Positions 52,396 to 62,150 of a DNA stretch of 64,000 nucleotides are shown piece after piece. The stretch's first letter is position 1, and every line of letters begins with the position of its first letter. The position numbers and the translations under genes were made by a program. The notes under the pieces are model-generated. The model saw only the letters and a program-made list of their open reading frames with translations, had not been told where the DNA came from and searched no databases. Origin of the DNA: M55B112 sp040903745 (GTDB lineage: Bacteria > Bacteroidota > Bacteroidia > Bacteroidales > GCA-2748055); contig JBBDUV010000094.1 in assembly GCA_040903745.1 (NCBI GenBank), positions 21,433 to 85,432 on the forward strand, given 5' to 3'.

Positions 52396-53085
52396 TTATT
52401 TAGGGGCAGTGATTTTAATTTTTGTCTTAGGTGTATCTGTTTTTTCAGATGACGGCTCACTTTCTTCTTCGATTTCTTGCATGAACTCAAAGTATTTTCG
52501 TTGTCTGAACAGCAGGATCACAACAGCTATGGATATGCTGGCATCGGCAATATTGAATACCGGTCTGAAAAAGGTAAAGGATTGTCCACCTATACTCGGA
52601 AACCAGTTGGGATAGACCCCATTAATAATTGGGAAGTAAAACATATCCACCACCTTGCCATGAAGAAACGTTTCGTATCCGCCACTTTCAGGAAATACAA
52701 TGGCCGGTTCATAGGAGCTGCTTTCGCTGAAGATCATCCCGTAAAAAGCGGAATCAATCATATTGCCTATGGCGCCGGCCAGGATAAGCGACATGGTAAT
52801 CAACAGCCCGGCATGTGCCTTTAGTTTTATAAGATGACGCAGGTAAAAACTGATCGCAACAATGGCCACCAGCCTAAACAGACTTAACATGATCTTTCCG
52901 TAATTACCTGGCAGGTTCATCCCAAAAGCCATTCCTTTATTCTCCACGAAATGTATAATGAACCAGTTGCCAAATACCGGGTTTTGCTCATAGAGCGTCA
53001 TATTGGTTTTGACAATGACCTTTATCACCTGATCGACGATCAGGATCACAAGAATAATAAGGATACATTTAAGGGATCTGGACAT
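52396..53085 (-). CDS. lspA: Lipoprotein signal peptidase (signal peptidase II)
   Basis: Cleaves the signal from prolipoproteins after Lgt action. It has 229 residues, longer than the usual 160, because of an insertion and a charged C-terminal tail. The catalytic Asp pair is in 'GAIGNMIDSAFYG' and 'VFNIADASISI'; 'FIIHFVENKGMAFGM' is the N-terminal conserved segment. The insertion between them ('FPESGGYETFLHG') is a known feature of Bacteroidota LspA. The order ileS-DksA-like-lspA is typical of the phylum. Confidence 0.95.
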   Translation of the reverse strand: MSRSLKCILIILVILIVDQVIKVIVKTNMTLYEQNPVFGNWFIIHFVENKGMAFGMNLPGNYGKIMLSLFRLVAIVAISFYLRHLIKLKAHAGLLITMSLILAGAIGNMIDSAFYGMIFSESSSYEPAIVFPESGGYETFLHGKVVDMFYFPIINGVYPNWFPSIGGQSFTFFRPVFNIADASISIAVVILLFRQRKYFEFMQEIEEESEPSSEKTDTPKTKIKITAPK

Positions 53086-53157
53086 GATGTTATGTCTTGT
53101 CAGGAGTTGTACAAACAGTTTTCATGAAATGGATCATTTCATTCGGTTTCTGCCGGA

Positions 53158-53532
53158 CTACTGTTTTGATTTCGCCTCCATACTCAGGGTAGCGTGCGGA
53201 ACAGCACGAAGTCTCTCCTTGGCGATAAGCTTACCTGTTTCCCGGCAGATCCCATAGGTTTTGTTTTCAATCCTGATAAGGGCTCCCTGTAGATGTTGAA
53301 TAAATTTATGTTGCCGCTGTGCGAGCCTTCCAGCCTCTTCTTTTGACAATGTTGCAGCGCCCTCTTCCAGCACTTTGAATGTTGGTGATGTATCCTGGGT
53401 ATCGTTACTTTCACTTTGCGTAATGGCAGATTTCAAAATTTCGTAATCTTCCCTGGCTTTATCGAGCTTCTTATTGATCAGTTCCTTGAACTCCATCAGC
53501 TCCTCATCTGAATATCTTGTTTTCTCCGCCAT
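53158..53532 (-). CDS. TraR/DksA-family protein lacking the zinc cysteines
   Basis: 124 residues: a helical coiled-coil N-terminus ('EFKELINKKLDKAREDYEIL') followed by the zinc-finger region. Of the four Cys ligands only one remains: 'YGICRETGKLIAKERLRAVP' has one Cys where CxxC is expected, and 'HATLSMEAK' replaces the second pair. Such proteins may still bind RNA polymerase. It sits between ileS and lspA, as in many Bacteroidota. Confidence 0.9.
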   Translation of the reverse strand: MAEKTRYSDEELMEFKELINKKLDKAREDYEILKSAITQSESNDTQDTSPTFKVLEEGAATLSKEEAGRLAQRQHKFIQHLQGALIRIENKTYGICRETGKLIAKERLRAVPHATLSMEAKSKQ

Positions 53533-53614
53533 GGTTTCTGGTTTTTAATTTGCTTAAATATACTAAATATTTCAATGTACTCATATTTTTTCGATCCGGT
53601 TGAAAGTTAAAAAA

Positions 53615-56600
53615 TCACCTTTCAGATTTTACAACCCTGATCTTCAATTTTATCTTCTCGTCGATCTCTATCTTCCGGCTGTCATTGTTGTCCAGCTGAT
53701 TTGTAAAATCAATGTTTTCAGCAAGTGTCTGGGCGCTTATGTAATTGCCAAAACTCTCCACAACATCGGCAAGGGTGTCATGATGTTCTATAACAATATT
53801 TACCTTATCGGTCACATCGAAGTTGCTTTCCTTTCTGATGTTTTGTATTCTGTTCACCAATTCGCGGGCGATTCCTTCTGAGCGCAGTTCATCGGTGATG
53901 GTAATATCTAGCGCAACGGTAAGAGGACCTTCTGTTGCTACAAGCCATCCGGGAATATCTTCAGAGGCGATTTCAACATCCTCCATTCCGAGAGTGATCG
54001 TTTCACCTTCAATTTGAAGATCAATTTTTCCCTGTTTCTCCAAGGTAATGATATCATGCTGGTTCATCCGTCCCACAGCCGCAGTAACCTGCTTCATCTG
54101 CTTTCCGTATTTTGGTCCGAGTGTCTTGAAATTGGGTTTGATCTTTTTCACAAGCACACCTTCTGATTCATCGATATATTCAATGTCCTTAATATTCAGC
54201 TCATTAAGAACAAGGTCCTTTACACGTTCCAGCTTGTCACGGAATTGGCTGTTTAGCACGGGAACCATGATCTTGTTCAGCGGTTGCCTGACCTTTATAT
54301 TCACTTTACGGCGCAGTCCAAGGACCATGGAGGTAATGGTTTGTGCAATATTCATGCGCTCTTCGAGATCGCGTTCGATCAGAGGCTCATCGTGGGAAGG
54401 AAATTTTACCAGATGCACCGAAGGTTCGTCGAACCTACCTGTAACACCATTGAGATCCCTGAACAGTTTTTCCATATAGAACGGAGCCAACGGAGCGGCC
54501 AGCCTGGCCGTGGTTTCGAGGCACATATAAAGTGTCTGGTAAGCTGCGAGTTTGTCCGTATCAAATTCGCCGCCCCAGTATCTTTTGCGGTTAAGTCTGA
54601 CATACCAGTTGCTGAGGTTCTCCAGCACAAATTCCTGGATCAGCCTGGCGGCCCGGGTGGGTTCATAATTTTCGTACTGTTCTTTCACCTCTTTCACCAG
54701 CGAGTGAAGCAGGGAGATGATCCACCGGTCGATCTCCGGCCGGTCCTTTACAGGAACCTCGGGTCTGTTATAATTAAAATCATCCACATTGGCATAAAGC
54801 GCAAAGAATGAGTAGGTATTGTACAATGTACCGAAGAATTTCCTTCGCACCTCCTCCACGCCGGCGATATCGAATTTGATATTGTCCCACGGCTGGGCAT
54901 TGGTGATCATGTACCAGCGGAGCGGGTCGGAACCGTATTTTTCGATGGTCCTGAAGGGATCTACAGCATTTCCGAGCCGTTTCGACATCTTGTTCCCGTT
55001 TTTATCGAGGACAAGGCCATTAGAGATAATATTTTTAAACGATACCGAATCAAACAGCATGGTGGCAATGGCGTGCAGCGTAAAGAACCACCCGCGGGTC
55101 TGATCGACGCCTTCAGCAATAAAATCGGCGGGATAATACTGATCGAAATCATCTTTGTGCTCGAAGGGATAATGCAACTGTGCATACGGCATGGCTCCCG
55201 AGTCGAACCAGACATCGATCAGGTCGGGTTCGCGAAACATTTTTTTGCCGCTTGGACTTACCAGGACCACCTCGTCGACGAAGGGCCGGTGGAGGTCGAA
55301 CCGGTTATAATTATCCTCAGAAAAATCACCCTCTATAAAATCTTTCAACGGGTTTTCCTTCATAAAACCGGCGGCGACAGATTTCTCTATTTCGCTTTTC
55401 AGTTCGGCGACGGAGCCGATGCAGATCGATTCCTTTCCCTCTTCGCTCACCCAGATGGGGAGTGGTGTTCCCCAGAAGCGTGACCTGGAGAGGTTCCAGT
55501 CGAGCAGGTTCTCGAGCCATTTACCAAAGCGCCCGGTACCGGTTGATTCCGGTTTCCAGTTGATTGTGTTATTAAGTTCGATCATCCGCTCCTTCATTGC
55601 TGTTGTGCGGATGAACCATGAGTTGAGGGGATAGTAGAGAATCGGCTTGTCGGTTCTCCAGCAGTGCGGATAGTTGTGCTCATATTTTTCGATGCGGAAT
55701 GCCTGGTTGTTTTGCTTCAGGAATACGGCGATATCGATGTCGGTGGAAGGATCGTCCTTCTGTTTTGATTCGTCATATTCGTTTTTCACAAACTTACCGG
55801 CAAACTCCCAATAATTTTCGGTGTTTACCTGCTTTTCGACAAATTTGGCATCGAGGTCGTCCAGCCGGAAGAACCTTCCTTTCCTGTCGACCAGGGGGTG
55901 TACCATCCCCGATGTATCGATCACGGTAAGGGCAGCAATATCATTTTCAGCGGACACTTTGTAGTCGTCCGCACCAAAGGTTGGAGCAATATGCACCACG
56001 CCCGTACCCTCTTCGGTGGTAACGAAATCGCCCGGGATCACCTCAAATGCCTTCCCTTCGGGTTGGATCCAGTTGAGCAGCTGTTCATAGGAGATTCCGG
56101 TGAGTTCCCTGCCCTTGAAACTTTTCAATATGTTGAAAGGGATAATTTTGTCGCCCGGCTTATATTCAGCGAATGGCAGTTCCGCGTTTTTCTCCGGGAA
56201 ATACTTGGCGATCAGCTCACTTGCCAGTACCACAGCAATTTTTTCGCCGGTATATTGGTTAAAAGTTTCGATGAGAGAGTATTCAATTTTTTTGCCTACG
56301 GCGAGCGCAGTGTTGGACGGAAGCGTCCAGGGGGTGGTGGTCCACGCGAGGATGTAGACACCGGTATCGGTTTCGTTGAAGAGGAACTCCGAGTGCTTAT
56401 CCCGGGTCACCTTGAACTGTGCCACCACGGTGGTATCCTTCACATCGCGGTAGCAACCCGGCTGGTTCAGTTCGTGTGTACTAAGACCTGTACCGGCGGC
56501 AGGGGAGTAGGGTTGAATGGTATACCCCTTGTAGAGCAGGTCCTTTTTCATCAGTTCTTTGAGGAGGTACCAGAGTGTCTCGATGTACTTGTTGTCGTAG

Positions 56601-57055
56601 GTAGTATAGGGGTCGCTCATATCGATCCAGTACCCCATCTTTTCGGTGAGCTCCTCCCAGAGGTCTGTATACTTCATTACATCCTCGCGGCACGCCCGGT
56701 TATACTCCTCAATGGAGATCTTTTTTCCGATATCCTCCTTGGTGATGTTCATGGACTTCTCCACGCTAAGCTCAACGGGCAGACCGTGCGTATCCCATCC
56801 GGCTTTACGTTTAACATGGTAACCCGACTGTGTTTTAAAACGGCAAAAAATATCTTTGATGGTGCGTGCCATTACGTGGTGAATCCCCGGCACCCCGTTG
56901 GCTGAGGGCGGTCCCTCGTAAAACACGAAAGATGGGGCGCCCTCGCGAGATGACAGACTCCTTTCGAATGTCTGTTCACGCTTCCATAAATCGTTGATAT
57001 CCTTGTTGATCTGTGAGAGATCAAAATTCGTGTATGGCGGAAATTTACTGGCCAT
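53615..57055 (-). CDS. ileS: Isoleucyl-tRNA synthetase
   Basis: Charges tRNA-Ile, with an editing domain against valine. At 1146 residues it is the long, eukaryote-like (IleS2) form. The HIGH-type site is 'GPPSANGVPGIHHVMARTIK'; editing-domain 'AWTTTPWTLPSNTALAV'; KMSKS as 'KNGNKMSKRLGNAVDPF'; anticodon-binding domain follows. The C-terminus has 'GNYISAQTLAENI'. IleS2 is often associated with mupirocin resistance, an inference from the type only. It leads the DksA-like and lspA genes. Confidence 0.97.
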   Translation of the reverse strand: MASKFPPYTNFDLSQINKDINDLWKREQTFERSLSSREGAPSFVFYEGPPSANGVPGIHHVMARTIKDIFCRFKTQSGYHVKRKAGWDTHGLPVELSVEKSMNITKEDIGKKISIEEYNRACREDVMKYTDLWEELTEKMGYWIDMSDPYTTYDNKYIETLWYLLKELMKKDLLYKGYTIQPYSPAAGTGLSTHELNQPGCYRDVKDTTVVAQFKVTRDKHSEFLFNETDTGVYILAWTTTPWTLPSNTALAVGKKIEYSLIETFNQYTGEKIAVVLASELIAKYFPEKNAELPFAEYKPGDKIIPFNILKSFKGRELTGISYEQLLNWIQPEGKAFEVIPGDFVTTEEGTGVVHIAPTFGADDYKVSAENDIAALTVIDTSGMVHPLVDRKGRFFRLDDLDAKFVEKQVNTENYWEFAGKFVKNEYDESKQKDDPSTDIDIAVFLKQNNQAFRIEKYEHNYPHCWRTDKPILYYPLNSWFIRTTAMKERMIELNNTINWKPESTGTGRFGKWLENLLDWNLSRSRFWGTPLPIWVSEEGKESICIGSVAELKSEIEKSVAAGFMKENPLKDFIEGDFSEDNYNRFDLHRPFVDEVVLVSPSGKKMFREPDLIDVWFDSGAMPYAQLHYPFEHKDDFDQYYPADFIAEGVDQTRGWFFTLHAIATMLFDSVSFKNIISNGLVLDKNGNKMSKRLGNAVDPFRTIEKYGSDPLRWYMITNAQPWDNIKFDIAGVEEVRRKFFGTLYNTYSFFALYANVDDFNYNRPEVPVKDRPEIDRWIISLLHSLVKEVKEQYENYEPTRAARLIQEFVLENLSNWYVRLNRKRYWGGEFDTDKLAAYQTLYMCLETTARLAAPLAPFYMEKLFRDLNGVTGRFDEPSVHLVKFPSHDEPLIERDLEERMNIAQTITSMVLGLRRKVNIKVRQPLNKIMVPVLNSQFRDKLERVKDLVLNELNIKDIEYIDESEGVLVKKIKPNFKTLGPKYGKQMKQVTAAVGRMNQHDIITLEKQGKIDLQIEGETITLGMEDVEIASEDIPGWLVATEGPLTVALDITITDELRSEGIARELVNRIQNIRKESNFDVTDKVNIVIEHHDTLADVVESFGNYISAQTLAENIDFTNQLDNNDSRKIEIDEKIKLKIRVVKSER

Positions 57056-57421
57056 AAAAACTCTCCTGCTTTTTCCTTGGGTTAACCTACTATTTTATTG
57101 AAACGCACAAAGATAGAAAAAAGTAGTAAATCGGGGAACTCATTTGAGAAATAGAAGCTGTCTGTGAAAAGAAAATGCAAACACATTTTGTCAAATTTGT
57201 AAGTTTTGCTATCCGGGTCATTAATAATGGTAACGAGAGAAGTCTTCCGTGTTTCTTAGTCAACTTCTAAGACCATTGATCATACACAGCAGCAGACAGT
57301 GCTTCAAAGCTTTTCACATAATCAGGTTGACACTATGGCGACATAAAAAAGTTCACGACATTCGAGAGGTCCTGAATAAGGAGCTGTAAAATTTTTTAGA
57401 AGAATGGCTGTTGGTTTCTGG
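57056..57421. other. Intergenic region between ileS and the HAD gene
   Basis: About 366 bp. It contains the ileS promoter element at 57108-57115. The rest has no recognised RNA, repeat or gene; stops interrupt all frames. Confidence 0.4.
57108..57115 (-). promoter_or_regulatory. TAnnTTTG -7 element before ileS
   Basis: Minus-strand TATCTTTG, 53 bp before ATG 57055, in position to drive ileS, the DksA-like gene and lspA. Confidence 0.45.
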
Positions 57422-58048
57422 CTACCGGTCAAAGCCCACATCTTCCATTCGAAGGTTTTCGTAAATGTGTATCGCATTAAATCCAATTTCTTTGGCCGCT
57501 TTAACATTGTGGATGTTGTCGTCGAGGAAAAGGGTTTCATTTGCGTTGATTTTCGCCTTTTTCAATACATCTCTAAATGCAGCAGGGTCGGGTTTGTGGT
57601 ATCCCGTTTCGAAGGAGTAGAATCCGTGGATAAAGACATCGGATAGTTTGCAGCCTGCAGCATCATTGAACATCTTGTTGAACTGTTCAATGTGCAGTTC
57701 GCTGGTGTTGCTTAAGATATAGAGGTTATAATCTATGGTAAGGGACTTCAACAACGTGGCGCGGCTTTCGGGAACCCCTGTCAGCATGGAGCACCAGGCT
57801 TCATCGAACTCTTCATTGCTGAAATTTGTACCCGATAGCTTGCGTATGGCATCGCGGAATTCATCGGTGGAGGTTTTGCCGGTTTCGTAATTGAAGAAAA
57901 TATCCGTTTCAAAATTCTCCGGGTAGTTGAGCAGCTCTTTTGGAAAGCCCAGGTTGAGAAAGCGTTCCAGCGTTGCACTTACATTCAGGTCGAGTATCAC
58001 ACCTCCCAGGTCGAATAGGATATTTTTTAATGATGCAAAGTTCTTCAT
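57422..58048 (-). CDS. HAD-family phosphatase
   Basis: From ATG 58048 it has 208 residues; the earlier Met at 58072 overlaps a promoter element. It is a HAD subclass IA protein: motif I 'NILFDLGGVILDLNV' (nucleophile Asp), motif II 'LYILSNTSELHI', motif III 'KPDPAAFRDVLKKA', motif IV 'ETLFLDDNIHNVKAAKEIG'. Substrate unknown; YihX-like alpha-glucose-1-phosphatase is the nearest type by motif. Confidence 0.9.
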   Translation of the reverse strand: MKNFASLKNILFDLGGVILDLNVSATLERFLNLGFPKELLNYPENFETDIFFNYETGKTSTDEFRDAIRKLSGTNFSNEEFDEAWCSMLTGVPESRATLLKSLTIDYNLYILSNTSELHIEQFNKMFNDAAGCKLSDVFIHGFYSFETGYHKPDPAAFRDVLKKAKINANETLFLDDNIHNVKAAKEIGFNAIHIYENLRMEDVGFDR

Positions 58049-58069
58049 TTTCTTTATCTTCGTTTGTTG

Positions 58070-58077
58070 CAAAGGTA
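58070..58077 (-). promoter_or_regulatory. TAnnTTTG -7 element before the HAD gene
   Basis: Minus-strand TACCTTTG overlapping the first codon of the longest frame and 22 bp before ATG 58048. It decides the start. Confidence 0.5.
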
Positions 58078-58286
58078 ATGATTTTGATCAGTCTTCAGGG
58101 GGAGAATAAGGGGGATGAAGGGGGGATGAAAGTCTGGGAAGATGTTAAAAAAGTGGAGTTCGGATAATATTATCAGTCCGTTTTCCGGTTTGAATTGACA
58201 TAATTGAATTATTTTAATAAATCAGCATTCCCAACATATGAAAAATCATTAACTTCATCAAATAGATCACTTTTAATCTGCGGATA

Positions 58287-59771
58287 ATGAGAAATATCAG
58301 TTGTTTATTGTTGTTGTTTGTTTCGTTGGGACTGTTTGCCCAAAAGGCCGATGAAGGCCGCCTGGAAAAAATGGTGACTGACCTGGCTTCCGACGCCTAT
58401 CTTGGCAGGGGCTTTGGGAGTGAAGGAGGCCGGTTGGCTGCAGCTTATATTAAGGATCAGTTTAAAGAGGCGGGTATTGATCCCCTGCTGGAGAGTTATT
58501 TTCACTCCTTCGACTACAGGAAAGGGATTTTGAATATCACCGGATACAATATTGCTGCGATTATTCCGGGGAGCGACCCGGTGCTGAAGGATGAGTACAT
58601 TATCCTGGGGGCACATTATGACCACCTGGGGTGGGAGTTGCGCGATGGTGATACGGTGGTGTACAATGGCGCGGACGACAATGCATCGGGTGTGGCGGCG
58701 ATCATTGAGGCAGGACGGATCCTTGCTGAGCGGCCCGATCTGCTGGGCAGGAGCGTGATCCTGGTGGCGTTTGACGGAGAGGAGAGCGGATTGATAGGAT
58801 CGAAGGCCTTTGTAAGTGAGTTGATTACCGGTGAGGGGGCGGTTATCGATTCCGCCTCGGTTGCAGCCATGTTCAGTCTCGATATGGTGGGGATGTATGA
58901 GGCCCATGAAGGGGTTGACCTGCTGGGAATGGAGATGCTGACCGATCACAAGCAACTGATCGCAGATGCAACGACCTATATGCCAGTGGATATTGTTAAA
59001 ATGAATGGTTCCTTAGCGAACAGGACCGACACGGCTCCATTCGGTAAAATTGGCGTTCCCGCGGTACATGTTTATACCGGCACGGAATCGCCCTACCACA
59101 AGCCGGAGGATGAGAGCGATCTATTGGATTATGCCGGGATGGCGTTGATCGTGAATTTCATGGCTTCGCTTACCAGGGAGTTGTCGACGGTTCCGGAGGT
59201 GAGGGTGTCGAAGCAGATGGAGGTGGTTGCAGATCCGGGGCGGATGAAGATTTTTAACCCGGGGATCCAGCTTAATACCGGGAGTGCGTACCACGATTAC
59301 AAGAACGATTTTTATAAGGCAAAAGCCCTGTTTGCCTATGGAGCAGGGGTCTTTCTGGAGACGCGGATTACCCAGTGGCTGGCGCTTCAACCGGAGGTGC
59401 TGTATGAGTGGAGCGGGAGCCGGGTTTCCGGTGGCCGTTTGCGCACACATTCGGTAACAGCCCCGGTGAGTCTGCTGTTTACCACGCCCGATGAGCAGGG
59501 GAACGGGGTGCGTTTCTATTCCCAGATCGGTGGGTATTACAGTTATGCCTTCGGGGGGAACATCCATAATGATGATGGAACGAGTGTGCCGGTGGATTAT
59601 ATCAGCGATTACAGTGATACGGATTATGGGCTGGTATTTGGTTTTGGCATGGAGATCATGAATTTCAGGATGGGGTATGTATGGCAGCGGAGCCTGGTCG
59701 ATTTTACAGCTGATCAGACCCACGATGTGAGACATGCCGGTTCATTCTTCAGGCTCGGATGGGCGTTTTAG
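58287..59771 (+). CDS. M28 metallopeptidase fused to a C-terminal outer-membrane beta-barrel domain
   Basis: 494 residues. A signal peptide (1-18, 'LLLLFVSLGLFAQ') is followed by an M28 domain (about 20-300) with all zinc ligands: 'LGAHYDHLGW' (His and Asp), 'GADDNASGVAA', 'DGEESGLIGS' (catalytic Glu pair), 'SLDMVGMY', and His in 'VPAVHVYTG'. Residues about 330-494 are a different domain, alternating 'LFAYGAGVFLETRITQWLAL' and 'GFGMEIMNFRMGYVWQR', ending in Phe, which resembles an OMP_b-brl porin-like barrel of about eight strands. The fusion would tether an aminopeptidase to the outer membrane. Confidence 0.85.
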   Translation: MRNISCLLLLFVSLGLFAQKADEGRLEKMVTDLASDAYLGRGFGSEGGRLAAAYIKDQFKEAGIDPLLESYFHSFDYRKGILNITGYNIAAIIPGSDPVLKDEYIILGAHYDHLGWELRDGDTVVYNGADDNASGVAAIIEAGRILAERPDLLGRSVILVAFDGEESGLIGSKAFVSELITGEGAVIDSASVAAMFSLDMVGMYEAHEGVDLLGMEMLTDHKQLIADATTYMPVDIVKMNGSLANRTDTAPFGKIGVPAVHVYTGTESPYHKPEDESDLLDYAGMALIVNFMASLTRELSTVPEVRVSKQMEVVADPGRMKIFNPGIQLNTGSAYHDYKNDFYKAKALFAYGAGVFLETRITQWLALQPEVLYEWSGSRVSGGRLRTHSVTAPVSLLFTTPDEQGNGVRFYSQIGGYYSYAFGGNIHNDDGTSVPVDYISDYSDTDYGLVFGFGMEIMNFRMGYVWQRSLVDFTADQTHDVRHAGSFFRLGWAF

Positions 59772-59891
59772 CATGTTGCATTTTGAACGCGCATGCTACT
59801 GTCGAGAAATCTAGTTTTCGACACATTAACAGTCGGGGGGTTCATTTTGGAGCCGTCTGAGGTTTGTTGTAGTTTTACCGATTGAAACAGC

Positions 59892-62150
59892 ATGGAAAAC
59901 GGCCCGGAGGTCATAGCGAAAAAATTCCTGAACCGCACCAACCGGCATCTCTTTCTCACGGGCAGGGCGGGGACCGGGAAGACCACCTTTTTGCGGGGGA
60001 TCATCAGCGAAACGCATAAGAAGGCGGTGATCGCAGCGCCGACCGGCGTAGCGGCGATCAACGCCGGCGGGGTCACGCTTCATTCATTGTTTCAGCTGCC
60101 TTTTGGGGGGTATGTCCCTTCGGAGAGTTACCAATTTACCGAGGTTCCCGGCAGTGAGATCAACAATCCGCGGACCCTGATGCGCCACCTGCATATGCAT
60201 GAAACCAAGCGGCGGCTGATTCGTGAGATGGAGCTGCTGATTATCGATGAGGTGAGCATGTTGCGGGCGGATATCCTCGACGCCATCGACCGGATTTTGC
60301 AGTCGGTACGGCGGCAACGGGGGATCGCGTTCGGTGGGGTGCAGCTGCTGTTCATCGGCGATCTGCTTCAGCTGCCGCCGGTGGTACGGGAGGACGAATG
60401 GGCGATCCTCCGGAATTTTTACAAGAGCATCCATTTTTTTGAGGCGGTGGCCCTGAAGGATGAGCCGCCGTTATATATTGAACTGGAGAAGATATACAGA
60501 CAGAGCGATCCGGTGTTTATCAGGTTGCTGAACAATTTTCGCGATAACCGTGTGACGCAGGAGGATGTGGCGATTCTGAACCGCTATTACAAACCGGATT
60601 TCTCACCAGGGGAGCAGGAGGGGTACATCTACCTCACTACCCACAACCGCATTGCCGATGAGGTGAACAGGAGGGAGTTGAAGAAGTTGCCGGGGAAGAT
60701 CTACAGCTATGCTGCCGGGGTGGAGAAGGATTTTCGCGATCACCAGTTTCCGCTCGACCAGGAGTTGCAGCTGAAGAAGGGTGCGCAGGTGATGTTTATT
60801 AAGAATGATCTTTCAGGGTATCAGCGGTTTTTTAACGGGAAGATCGGCACGGTGACCGAGCTGGGGGAGGATGAGATTGAGGTGGGGTTCAATGACGGCA
60901 GCGATCCGGTGCAGGTGGAGAAGCATGTCTGGCTGAATAAGAGGTACAAGCTGAACATCACCGACAATTCGATTGAGGAGGAGGTGTTGGGCTCCTTCAC
61001 GCAGTTTCCGCTGAAGCTGGCGTGGGCGGTGACAGTGCATAAGAGTCAGGGCCTCACCTTCGAGCGTGCGATCATCGATGTGGAGAACGCCTTTGCGCCC
61101 GGGCAGATCTACGTGGCTTTGTCGCGTCTGGTGTCGCTGGATGGGCTGGTGTTATCGTCGCCTGTACCGGCGAACGGATTTGCGCCAGACCGGGATATAG
61201 CGGCTTTTGCAGCTACCCGTCCGCCCGATTCGGAGATAGATAATATCCTCGAGCGGGAGACGCACAGGTTTGTAAAGAGCAGGCTGCTCCAATACTTTGA
61301 TTTTGGCGACCTGCAGGAAGCATTTAACTACCATTTGCGCAGCTACACCAAGGATGAAAAGCGATCGGCCAAGCAAAGGTACATGCCCAGGGTGTTGGAT
61401 ATCCAGGCGCGGTTTCGTCCCGAGGCGGTGGTTGCAGGGCGGTTCCGCGGAGAGATCGTGGAGATTACGGACCGGGGCGGGGAGGAGTATCTTGGTCAGC
61501 TGAAGGAGCGGGTGGCTGCAGCGCTGGGGTATTTTGAGCCGCGGCTCAGGGGGATTTCGGCGGCTATTGTGTCGCTGATCGATGAGCTGCATGATGCGGT
61601 GGGGGTGAAGCAGTACCTGAAGGAGCTGCGGGAGCTGGAGGCGGCCTTTTTCGCGAAGCTGCAGCTGTTGCGGAAGTCGGTGGCGCTGGTGGAGGCGGTG
61701 CAGCAGCGTCGTGATCTGGTGAAGCGGGAGTATTCGAGTGATGCGGAGATGAAGGCGCGTGAGGAGCTGGCCGGGAAGGCTGCGGGGAAGCGGGGTAAAA
61801 AGATCGGTGGTACCGGGAAGAAGGGTGCGGGAAAAAAGGGTACCGGAAAAAAGGTGCAGAAGGGTGATTCGGCGCGGTTGAGTTACGAGATGTTGCGCGG
61901 TGGAAAAGGGATCGGTGAGATCGCGAAGGAGCGGGAGTTGGCAGAGTCTACCATACAGGGACACATGTCGGAATTTATCAGGAAGGGGGAGCTGGATATT
62001 TTGGAGTTGATGGATGAGGACCGGTATGCGGAGATCAGGAAAGCGATCCGGGATCATTATAAAGACAGCCTTACACCGGTCTTGAAAGCGCTCGGGAAAG
62101 GGTATTCGTTTGGTGATATCAAGATGGTGATGGCCACGGCACGGGAATAA
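59892..62150 (+). CDS. Pif1/RecD-like helicase with C-terminal helix-turn-helix domain
   Basis: A DNA helicase of 752 residues. Walker A is 'LTGRAGTGKTTFLRGI' (about 21-36), motif II 'LLIIDEVSMLRADIL' (about 115-129), then 'QLLFIGDLLQLPPVV', and motif VI-like 'WAVTVHKSQGLTFERAIIDV' (about 378-397), as in Pif1 and RecD. The region 400-620 is helical and unassigned. A Lys/Gly linker of about 30 residues (626-656) precedes a helix-turn-helix of HTH_40 type ('GKGIGEIAKERELAESTIQG'). Its GC content is higher than in most of the window. The role in the cell is unknown; G-quadruplex or stalled-fork processing is possible. Confidence 0.88.
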   Translation: MENGPEVIAKKFLNRTNRHLFLTGRAGTGKTTFLRGIISETHKKAVIAAPTGVAAINAGGVTLHSLFQLPFGGYVPSESYQFTEVPGSEINNPRTLMRHLHMHETKRRLIREMELLIIDEVSMLRADILDAIDRILQSVRRQRGIAFGGVQLLFIGDLLQLPPVVREDEWAILRNFYKSIHFFEAVALKDEPPLYIELEKIYRQSDPVFIRLLNNFRDNRVTQEDVAILNRYYKPDFSPGEQEGYIYLTTHNRIADEVNRRELKKLPGKIYSYAAGVEKDFRDHQFPLDQELQLKKGAQVMFIKNDLSGYQRFFNGKIGTVTELGEDEIEVGFNDGSDPVQVEKHVWLNKRYKLNITDNSIEEEVLGSFTQFPLKLAWAVTVHKSQGLTFERAIIDVENAFAPGQIYVALSRLVSLDGLVLSSPVPANGFAPDRDIAAFAATRPPDSEIDNILERETHRFVKSRLLQYFDFGDLQEAFNYHLRSYTKDEKRSAKQRYMPRVLDIQARFRPEAVVAGRFRGEIVEITDRGGEEYLGQLKERVAAALGYFEPRLRGISAAIVSLIDELHDAVGVKQYLKELRELEAAFFAKLQLLRKSVALVEAVQQRRDLVKREYSSDAEMKAREELAGKAAGKRGKKIGGTGKKGAGKKGTGKKVQKGDSARLSYEMLRGGKGIGEIAKERELAESTIQGHMSEFIRKGELDILELMDEDRYAEIRKAIRDHYKDSLTPVLKALGKGYSFGDIKMVMATARE

